NCBI GenBank assembly: GCA_039199225.1
Contig: JBCCSZ010000081.1
Span: 1 to 26,259 of the forward strand
DNA: 26,259 nt
Source of the DNA: JBCCSZ01 sp039199225
GTDB taxonomy: Bacteria; Bacteroidota; Bacteroidia; Chitinophagales; Saprospiraceae
Direction of reading: 5' to 3'
In this document: piece after piece, positions 7,857 to 16,500 of the stretch
Layout of the letters: the number at the start of each line of letters is the position of its first letter
How positions within the stretch are numbered: position 1 is the stretch's first letter
Notes under the pieces: generated by a model
The model's input: the letters and a program-made list of their open reading frames with translations, nothing else
Told to the model about the DNA's origin: nothing
Database searches by the model: none
Program-made: the position numbers and the translations under genes

Positions 7857-8387
7857 TTATTCTCCGTCTTTCTTAGCAACTGTCGCGTCAGCTGCCGGAG
7901 ATTCTTTGGCTGCAGATTTGTTCTTATCGGCCGCATCGTCTTTTCTAGCAGACGATCCGCCTCGAGAAGAGCCACCTCTGGAACCGCGGGAACGATTGTC
8001 TCTGTCTCTACCTCTGCTGTCCCGGTCTTTCTTCTTTTCTTTTTTCTTAACCTTTCCAATCAAGCCATTACGCTTGTCTTCATTGTACTTGACACCGTAC
8101 TTGTCCAATCTGACAGTCAGGAAACGCATAATGCGCTCGTCCCGTCGCAAGGCCAATTCCATTTGAGCAATAAATTCTCCTGTAGCAAGTTGAAATTCGA
8201 CGCAGAAGTAAACACCGGAAGTGCGTCTGTTGATGGTGTAGGCGAGCTGGCGCAGTCCCATTTCATCGACATGGACGATGTTGCCATCGTTTTTTTGGAT
8301 CATCTCGATGTAGGTCGTAGCCGTTGCCTTGATCTCTTCGCCCGAAAGGACCGGGTCGACGAGAAATGTAATCTCGTATTGAAGCAT
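7857..8387 (-). CDS. rpsF: Small ribosomal subunit protein bS6 with long basic low-complexity tail
   Basis: A 176-residue bS6. The first about 105 residues form the normal ferredoxin-like S6 fold, from MLQYEITFLVDP to RRDERIMRFLTVRLDKY. After it comes a tail of about 65 residues, first Lys/Arg/Asp-rich (KVKKKEKKKDRDSRGRDRD), then Arg/Ser/Gly-rich and finally Ala/Asp/Lys-rich. The tail has no predicted fold. C-terminal S6 extensions occur in other bacteria, and E. coli S6 carries added glutamates, but this RGG/RS-like composition is unusual and may bind RNA. It leads the rpsF-rpsR-rplI operon, with a promoter and leader hairpin upstream. Confidence 0.96.
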   Translation of the reverse strand: MLQYEITFLVDPVLSGEEIKATATTYIEMIQKNDGNIVHVDEMGLRQLAYTINRRTSGVYFCVEFQLATGEFIAQMELALRRDERIMRFLTVRLDKYGVKYNEDKRNGLIGKVKKKEKKKDRDSRGRDRDNRSRGSRGGSSRGGSSARKDDAADKNKSAAKESPAADATVAKKDGE

Positions 8388-8455
8388 TAAATATTAAGCT
8401 TTTGAAGCGCATACCAATAACTCGGCATTGCTTCGATGAATAAATGGACTTAACG

Positions 8456-8471
8456 GCCGGTAAAACCCGGC
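8456..8471 (-). promoter_or_regulatory. Leader hairpin of the rpsF operon (candidate S6:S18 autoregulatory site)
   Basis: Between the promoter and the rpsF start, GCCGG at 8467-8471 pairs with CCGGC at 8456-8460 on the minus strand around a six-base loop containing ACC. In several phyla the S6-S18 pair represses its own operon through a leader stem bearing CCG-type loop or bulge bases that mimic 16S rRNA. This stem has such bases but is small, so the assignment is by position and similarity only. Confidence 0.4.
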
Positions 8472-8489
8472 TTATTCGCAAAGCGCGTG

Positions 8490-8520
8490 CAAAGATAGGA
8501 AAAAATCAGAATTCTAGCAA
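8490..8520 (-). promoter_or_regulatory. Bacteroidota promoter of rpsF-rpsR-rplI
   Basis: On the minus strand TATCTTTG (8490-8497) is a full match to the Bacteroidota -7 box TAnnTTTG. A TTG (8518-8520) sits 20 bases upstream at the -33 position, the expected spacing. Transcription would begin near 8483, giving a leader of about 95 bases before rpsF. Confidence 0.7.
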
Positions 8521-8612
8521 GATTAGTATCAGTAGTACCCTCAAAAGAGATAGAGCGTCCCTTTCTTGATCCAATTAACCTGGTCTGCCTTCACTGCTGA
8601 GGCGTCAACAAG

Positions 8613-10286
8613 CTAGCGCAATACACCTACCGTCATCTTTGGGTCGTAATCCCCTTTGATGACTGGGCTCTGACGCAGCCCCGTGTAGGCACGTACATTA
8701 TCGTGGATGTAATCGTATAATTCCTGTACAGAAACAACCCGGTCGTGGTCCATGTCGGCTTCCCCCTTCAAACCGCGAATGAGAAAGTGACTAAATACAC
8801 CTTGGCGAAGCCCACTAGATTCCAGAGAAGTTTCATCCGACTTAGAGGACATAATGAGCGCAGTACCTGCCTGCGCCTGGGCGAGGGTTTTGTAATATTT
8901 GGTAAGTGCCGTTTCGTAAGTCCCTTTCATGGCGAATAGGCTCCCTGAGTGGCAAGCATCTGCGATGCACAGCTTGTATTTGGCGGGGCTTTGAGCAAGA
9001 ATGGCATTGATCTCCTCATGGGCCAACTTGTTGTTGAAACCATCAAAGTCGATCGGAACGAAAGACCCTTTCAGACCGTGGCCAGAAAAGTACAGCATCA
9101 CCAGATCGTTCGGCCCTGCCTGTCCAAAAATCTCCGACATGGCATCGATGATGCGCTGACGGGTGGCCTCTTCATCAATCAAAATCCGAATTTGATCATC
9201 CGACAAAGCCCCTCCTTCAGGACTTTTCAGAAAAGCATACATACGATATGCATCATCATCTGTATAACGCAGGGCAGGCATGTGGCTGTAAGACGAGATA
9301 CCTACGACCAAGGCCCAGACCTTCATATCGCGAACATCCGGAGCTATGTCCTTGATTATGGGTGTATCTTCCGTATCAACGGCGGCCAATGTCTCTTCAG
9401 CTTGTGGTACTTCTGCAGGTCCCATGTAGGTCCCGTCCAACCATTTGCCAGCTACCTCGGTACCATCCTTCAAGTAAAGAGTACCCATACCATTAAAGCT
9501 CCCCATCACCCAGTCGCCCTCGTAGCGGTCGCCATTGGCATAATGGCAAATACCGCGGCCGTGCGCAACATTGTTGCGAAAAGACCCGATGTACTTGGCA
9601 GCAGCGTCCTGGTAGACATACGTCCCTTGTCCGTTGGCACAGTCGCCCTTGATACATCCTACGCGCCCTAGCTCCGACTGCCCATCACCGACATACTCCC
9701 CTTCTACCCAATCACCAGATGTTTTGGAACCATCTGCCGCGTAGAGGGTCCCACGACCATGCATAAAGTTATTTTTGAAAGCTCCGATGTATTTTTCACC
9801 ATTTGGGAAATACCAGGTTCCCCAACCATCCAGGCGACCACTCCGAAACTGCCCTTCAAACTTGCTGCCATCGGCATAGGCAAAAACCCCTTCCCCCTCC
9901 TTACAATCACCGGAAATACAGCCAGACTGGATGTCTGTTCCATCATTCACCTCTTCTTCTATGCGAATTTCAACCAATTGACCATTCTCATCAACAGGTT
10001 GGCCTTTGAGCCAGTTGCCTGTCCACTTCGTACCATCCGGAAAGGTTTTCGTCCCCTTACCATGTGGAAAGCGGCGCTCCCAATTGCCAGAATACTTGCT
10101 GCCATCGGTATAATAACATACACCGACCCCGTGAATCTCTCCCTTGGAAAACTCACCAGTATACTTAGCGCCACTGGGATAGACGTAGGTTCCTTTCCCA
10201 TTGATGCAATCCCCAGAAATACATTGGGCATGGATGGATAAGGCAAAAAATAGGATGTTACAAATTACAAGGATCAACTTGTTCAT
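8613..10286 (-). CDS. Secreted MORN-repeat caspase-like peptidase (C14), copy 1
   Basis: A 557-residue protein with a signal peptide (MNKLILVICN... ending IHAQ). It has nine MORN repeats in three groups of three, each group opened by a Cys-x4-Cys cap (Cys22/27, 123/128, 211/216). A caspase-like domain follows from about residue 322. The catalytic dyad is intact: His403 in YFSGHG and Cys445 in ADACHSG. An EF-hand-like loop DMDHDRVVSVQE (about 511-522) follows. Such C14 peptidases cut after basic or acidic residues, and calcium often activates metacaspases; the target here is unknown. The frame opens earlier at 10379, but ATG 10286 gives the signal peptide. It is a paralogue of the gene at 19837-21507, on the other side of the giant repeat gene. 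Confidence 0.88.
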   Translation of the reverse strand: MNKLILVICNILFFALSIHAQCISGDCINGKGTYVYPSGAKYTGEFSKGEIHGVGVCYYTDGSKYSGNWERRFPHGKGTKTFPDGTKWTGNWLKGQPVDENGQLVEIRIEEEVNDGTDIQSGCISGDCKEGEGVFAYADGSKFEGQFRSGRLDGWGTWYFPNGEKYIGAFKNNFMHGRGTLYAADGSKTSGDWVEGEYVGDGQSELGRVGCIKGDCANGQGTYVYQDAAAKYIGSFRNNVAHGRGICHYANGDRYEGDWVMGSFNGMGTLYLKDGTEVAGKWLDGTYMGPAEVPQAEETLAAVDTEDTPIIKDIAPDVRDMKVWALVVGISSYSHMPALRYTDDDAYRMYAFLKSPEGGALSDDQIRILIDEEATRQRIIDAMSEIFGQAGPNDLVMLYFSGHGLKGSFVPIDFDGFNNKLAHEEINAILAQSPAKYKLCIADACHSGSLFAMKGTYETALTKYYKTLAQAQAGTALIMSSKSDETSLESSGLRQGVFSHFLIRGLKGEADMDHDRVVSVQELYDYIHDNVRAYTGLRQSPVIKGDYDPKMTVGVLR

Positions 10287-10393
10287 GTGCGGCTGTGGTT
10301 GAGATAATTGAAATGGCCGGATTGTCGCGGCACCTTTTCCTAACGTATGGAACGGCCCGTTTCTTTTCCAAAGGCTCAAAATTTATTTTGCAA

Positions 10394-10429
10394 CAAATAT
10401 ATTACCAAAATTCCTTAAGTCATACAAAA
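10394..10429 (-). promoter_or_regulatory. Possible promoter of MORN-caspase copy 1
   Basis: The minus strand carries TATATTTG (10394-10401), a full -7 match, about 108 bases before ATG 10286. A TTTTG (10425-10429) lies 23 bases upstream, slightly further than the usual 19-21. It overlaps the T tract of the terminator of the upstream giant gene. Confidence 0.4.
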
Positions 10430-10467
10430 AGCCAATCCCGGCCTTCTCTTTACGACAAGACCGGGAT
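10426..10467 (-). terminator. Intrinsic terminator of the giant repeat gene
   Basis: ATCCCGGCCTT (10435-10445) pairs with AAGACCGGGAT (10457-10467), eleven pairs with one G-T wobble, around an 11-base loop. On the minus strand it is followed within a few bases by TTTTT. It lies about 36 bases past the stop codon of the giant gene, so that gene and the downstream caspase are probably separate transcripts. Confidence 0.75.
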
Positions 10468-10502
10468 GGTAAAAGGTTTTACAATCGCTAATCAACTCAA
10501 AC

Positions 10503-13500
10503 TTACATCTTCATAAACTTGATGGACCTTGTCTCACCATTTGAGTAGGCATTGATCCAATACATACCCCTAGGTAAATCGGACAAATCCACCGAAATTT
10601 CATCTGCTCCTTTTTCATTAACAACATCTAGCTTACGAACAAGCGCTCCAGTCTGGCCTATTATCGTAATCTGTAGCGCCTTTCCAAAACCTTCATGGCG
10701 GATACTCAAAGCATTGCGATCGCTCAAGGGGTTGGGATAAGCAGAAAGCTTAGGTCCTACACTATCACAGTCCTTATTGATTGCAATGACATTCGAGTAT
10801 TCAACCGTCCCATTTAAATCCACCATTCTCAATCGATAGTAGTTGGTTTGGCCAGAGGGGTTGTGTTTATAGTAGTATGAACTGCCTTTTCCTGTCGGAG
10901 CAACCACATTCAGTGTTTCATACTGCTGCCCATTCGAGCTATGCATCACTTCAAAATGGGAGAAGTTAAGCTCTTCAGCGCTGGTCCAGGACAAAGCTAC
11001 CTGGCAATTTTCCAACCTCGCTTCAAAGCCGGACAATTCGACTGGCAAGGATGGTGAGCTGCTAACATCTCGCCAATCGTTGTCTCCTCCATTGGCATTC
11101 GGAAGAGGAGAAATGGTCCCTCCGGCAGCTATATCAATGATGTCTGCAAGTCCATTGCCATTAGCATCTATCCAACTGGCACTGCTAGGAGTGAGAAACG
11201 GTGGACGTGAAGTTTCTGTATAGCCGGCACCATTGAGGTTGTCCAACCAATCTGGAATACCGTCGCTGTCTGTATCAGCCGCATTGTTGTATGGACCACT
11301 GCTGCCACCATTGTTAGTAGTATAGGCTGCTACCATATCTTTCAGGTCGTCTTGTGCCTCACCATCCATGTCAGCATCAAATCCTTCTGTCCAGTCAAAG
11401 GCGCCGTCTTCATCGGTATCTGTATCTAAATAATCCGGCGTAGTATCAGCCAGGTCATCGCCATCTAGGTGAGGACTTACACCGACATTGGTTCCACTAG
11501 CGGGTGCATTGGAACCATCCAATCCTTCATAAATGTCCCATACACCATTGTTATTCCCATCGGTTTCGCTACCGCCAGCAATGGGGCAACCACTGGAACA
11601 TACGCCCTCCAAGTAATCTGGAATACCATCATTATCAGAATCCATATCCAAATAATCTGGAATATCGTCTCCATCAGAATCTGTTGTGGCTGAAGAAGCA
11701 CTGTCGTGCCATCCATTGGTATCAGCATCCGTAATCGTAGCAGCATCGCCAAAAATACCATCCAGACTACCGCTGCTGTGATCGGCAGCTGTATTTCCAG
11801 CAGCGTTTTCCACAACATCCGTAATACCGTCATTGTCGGCATCCAAGTCGAGGTGGTTAGCCAGGGCGTCTCCATCGGCATTGACATTGTTCGTTCCGCC
11901 ACCTGCCATGGATTCTCCACTGGCATTGACCTTACCATCGCCATTCGTATCGGCAGTTGTTTCGACCAATGCTGTTCCGTTGGTTCCAGAGCTGACAGGT
12001 CCATCGCCCACATTTTCATCATAAATATCTGCCAAGCCATCGCCATCCGCATCCCAAGGGGACAGTCCGGTATCGACCATGCCACTGCCGGCAAAATCAC
12101 TTCCTCCGGCCTCCCGAATGTCCGGAATACCGTCGTTGTCGGCATCCAAATCCAGGCCATCAGCAAAACCATCGCCATCCGTATCCAAGCTGTTGCCAGT
12201 GCCACCTTCTTGCCAAGTACCACTGCCGTTGGTTTCCACCAAAGCAGTTCCATTGGTTCCACCAGAACCTGTACCATCCGATGCATTTTCATCGAATACA
12301 TCCGCCAAACCGTCTTGATCACCATCCGTTGCAACATCCACCCGACCATCGCCATTGGTGTCTATCCCTCCGGCCTCTACCAAATCGGGGATGCCATCGT
12401 TGTCAGCGTCCAAATCCAGGTGATCCGCTAGACCATCGCTGTCGCTATCGCCAGGGTTTAGATCGGTTCCGGTGGTAGCAGGAGAACAGCCCCCTAGCAC
12501 ACAGGTACCATCGTATGTATCTACCAAACCATCGCCATCCGTATCGGTCAGATCATCAACCCGACCATCGCCATTGGTATCGACACCACCTGCTTCTACC
12601 AGATCGGGGATACCATCATTGTCCGCATCTAGGTCCATGTAGTCGGGGATGCCATCTGAATCAGCATCATATACATCATTGACACCATCGTTGTTCTTGT
12701 CGTTAAAGGTTGGAAAACCGCTTGTGGCATCGTCATCGTCCTGAAAGTTGGGGATGCCATCGTTGTCCGCATCTGCTATCGGATTGAAGCCAGTACCACC
12801 ATCTTCGGCACTGTTCGGAATACCATCATTATCGATGTCTATGTCGTTGACTTCTCGCCAATCTCTTTCATTCGTACCAGCATCGTCTACGTTGGCATAA
12901 CTTTCTGGTTCTAAGTTGCCATCTGTCGCATCCACCGAGCCGATGTTGTTGTCAAAACCATCGTCTAAGCCATCATTGTCTGTATCTACACCGGTCGCCA
13001 AGCCTGTGTTAGCAGCAGGCGTATCAGTACCATTCACCACACCATTCCCATCAGTATCATGTGCTTCAAGGATGTCCAGCTCTCCATCATTGTCAGAGTT
13101 GGTATCCAAATAGTCATCACCATCGTTTATGCCATCTGTGTTGACTGGGTCAATTCCAGCCCCTCCGAAGGTACCGACAGAGGCTAACGCCTCGTAGGCA
13201 TCGACCAATCCATCGCCATCATTGTCCGGACCCGGAGCTATGTAGCTGGAATTGTTGGTTTGCTGTGCCTCCGAATTGTCTACAATCCCATCGTCGTCTG
13301 CATCAATATCCAACCAATTTGGTAAGCCATCGCCATCAAAATCAGGCTCACCGCTGCCCGTTGGATAATCCAGGCGTGTACCAGCATCGGCCCCATCGGC
13401 GTCCACAGTGATGACACCATTGTCGTAGTTGTCTTCCCAACCGTCATTGTTGGCATCTGTTCTGACACCTCCACTACCTGTACCATCGGCCATACCGTCT

Positions 13501-16500
13501 TTGTTGACGTCTGTACCATTAGACTCTGTGACATCGGTAATACCATCTGCATCAGAATCTAAATCCAAATGATTGGGGTAAGAATCACCGTCAAAATCAA
13601 TCGCACCATCGGAAAGCGTTTGGTTGACCAGCGGCGATGCTTCAATGGCATCTGCCCAACCATCGTTGTCAGTATCGCCAGTCGTTGGGTTTGTCATTGG
13701 ATCGGCCATACCATTGCCATCGGTATCAACACCTCCTACTTCCACCAAATCGGCAATGCCATCGTTGTCGGAATCGAGATCATACACATCTGTTATGCCA
13801 TCCCCATCGGTATCTGCATTTGGTATCTTTACATTGCTATCTGGGTCATAGGTGTCGACCAAGCCATCTCCGTCGGCATCGGCCATTGTCGATGGATTGC
13901 CAGGGGTTGCGTAGTCTACATAACCGTCATTATTGGTATCTGTACCACCCGCCTCGACTAAGTCGGGAATACCGTCATTGTCAGAATCCAAGTCCAGGCT
14001 GTTTGGAATACCATCTCCATCTTTATCCAGGCTGCTTCCATCGCCTCCAAGCCAGTTTCCAGCACCATCGGTTTCGGCTAAGGCAGTACCATTGGTTCCA
14101 CCACTACCCGATCCGTCACTGGCATTTTCGTCATAGACATCGGCCAGTCCATCGCTGTCGCCATCGGTGAGGTCATCGACAATTCCATTAGCGTCTGAAT
14201 CGGTTCCTCCTGCTTCTATTAAATCTGGAATACCATCGTTGTCGCTGTCAATATCATAGGGATCGGCTAAGCCATCACCGTCGGTATCGGGAGCAGACAA
14301 ATCGGTACCATTTGTGCTGGGCGTGCAAGATACATCTACGCAGTTGCCATCATAGCTATCGACCAAACCATCGCCATCGGTATCCGTCAGATCATCGGCA
14401 CGACCATCTCCGTTGGTATCTATGCCCCCTGCTTCTACCAGATCGGGAATACCGTCATTGTCAGAGTCGAGGTCGATGTAGTCGGGTACACCATCGCCAT
14501 CGGTATCATAAATATCATTGATGCCATCGCCATTGGAATCTGTGTAAGTTGGAAAACCTGGAGTGACATCATTGTCATCGGCAAAGTTGGGAATACCATC
14601 ACCGTCGGCATCTGCAATGGGGTTGAAGCCGGAGCCGCCATCTTCTTGGATGTTTGGAATACCATCGTTGTCCAAGTCAATGTCGGTGGTTTCGCGCCAG
14701 TCCCTTTCATTGGTAGAATTATCATCTACATTGGCATAACTCTCAGGAGTCAATCCACCGTCGGTAGCGTCTCTTGATCCGATGTTGTTGTCAAAGCCAT
14801 CGTCCAAGCCATCTCCGTCACTGTCCATACCGGTTGCTACACCTGTATTTGCAGCGGGAGCATCGCTTCCATTTACAAGGCCATCACCATTGGTATCGTG
14901 TGCTTCGATTTGATCGTTTTCCAGATCACCATCCGTATCTATGTCCAAATAATCAGCTGAGTCAACGCCATCTGTATTCACAGGGCTGATGCCAGCTCCA
15001 CCAAAGGTTCCAATGGTTCCAGCGACTTCGTAGGCATCGTTCAGGCCATCGTTGTCGCTGTCTGTAGTCGGTGCTACGTAAATAGTACCACTGGTTTGTT
15101 GCGCTTCACTGTTGTCGACGATACCATCGTTATCCGCATCAATGTCCAACCAGTTTGGTAGACCATCTGCATCGAAATCAGCCTGACCGCTACCCGTTGG
15201 AAAATCTGCCAAGTTGTTGGCATCTGAGCCATCAGCAGTCGTCGTTAGGTAGCCATTGTCGTAATTGTCTTCCCAACCATCATTGTTGGTATCTGTTCGG
15301 GTACCGCCTGCGCTGCCATCATCGGCCATGCCATCGCCATTGCCATCTTGTCCACCCAATTCTGTCACATCAGCAATGCCATCGTCATCACTATCGAGGT
15401 CCAGGTGGTTAGGGAATGAGTCACCATCAAAATCAATATTGCTGTCGTTCAAGTCGGTATCCACAATCGGAGATGCAGTAATGGCATCCGACCAGCCATC
15501 CCCGTTCGTATCGCCTGTTACAGGATTCAACATATCATCTGCCATTCCATTGCCATCGGTATCAATACCACCCAATTCTACCAGATCGGCAATACCGTCA
15601 TTGTCACTGTCCAGATCGTACATATCATCCAAGCCATCGCCATCGGTATCTGCTGGATTTAGGGCTGTACCTGTTGTTCCACCAGAGCAAGCAGGATTGG
15701 TGCAATTGTCATCGTATAAGTCTACCAGGCCATCGAGGTCGGTATCGGTCAAATCATCGGCTCGGCCGTCGTTATCGGCATCGGTGCCGCCAGCTTCTAC
15801 GATGTCCGGCAGTCCATCGTTGTCGCTGTCCAAATCTGCATAATCTGGAATGCCGTCGAGGTCTTTGTCATATACATCGTTGATCCCATCGCTATTGGTA
15901 TCGGTCCAAGTAGGAAAACCAACAGTTGCATCTGTTTCGTCAAAAGCATTTGGAATGCCATCCCCGTCGGCATCTCCAACCGGATCGAAACCCGTACCGC
16001 CATCTTCATCGGCATTTGTAACACCATCGTTGTCCAAATCGATGTCTGTCGTTTCACGCCAATCTCTTTCGTTGGTCGAATTGTCGTCAAAGTTGGCGTA
16101 GCTTTCTGGCTCTAGATCGCCATTGGTTGGGTCCTTGGAAGAAGTGTTGTTGTCGTACCCATCATCCAAACCATCGTTGTCAATATCCAAACCCGTTGCC
16201 ATGCCTGTGTTGGCATTGGGCGTGTCGCTGCCATCGATCGTGCCATCACCATTGGTATCGTGTCCTTCGATGTTGTCATTCTCCAAGTCATTATCGGCAT
16301 CTGTATCCAAGTAATCCTCGCCATCGACTGCCACGCCATCGCTGTTGACAGGGGTGAGTCCTGCGCCACCAAAGCTGCCAACTGTAGCGACCTGCTCAAA
16401 GGCATCGCTGAGGCCGTCGCCATCGGAATCAGTCGTTGGATCGATGATTCCTGCAGTAGGCGTTGCTTGGGCTTCGTTGTGATCCACCAAGCCGTCGTTG

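Noticed and set aside
8949..9671. 240-residue plus-strand frame opposite MORN-caspase copy 1, and the similar one at 20671-21336
   Set aside because: Both are complements of the MORN/caspase coding sequence, with no start context or domain.
8613..10286. Caspase gene as part of a cytoplasmic phage-defence system
   Set aside because: Both caspases have signal peptides and MORN arrays, and no defence partners (nucleotide-second-messenger sensor, gasdermin, TIR or CRISPR gene) lie nearby.
11706..12431. Long plus-strand open frames opposite the giant gene (also 13569-13961, 15265-15843, 16260-17027)
   Set aside because: They are antisense shadows of the repeated GAT/GGC-rich codons. Their products are low-complexity repeats of Ile/Cys/His or Pro/Ser without family features.
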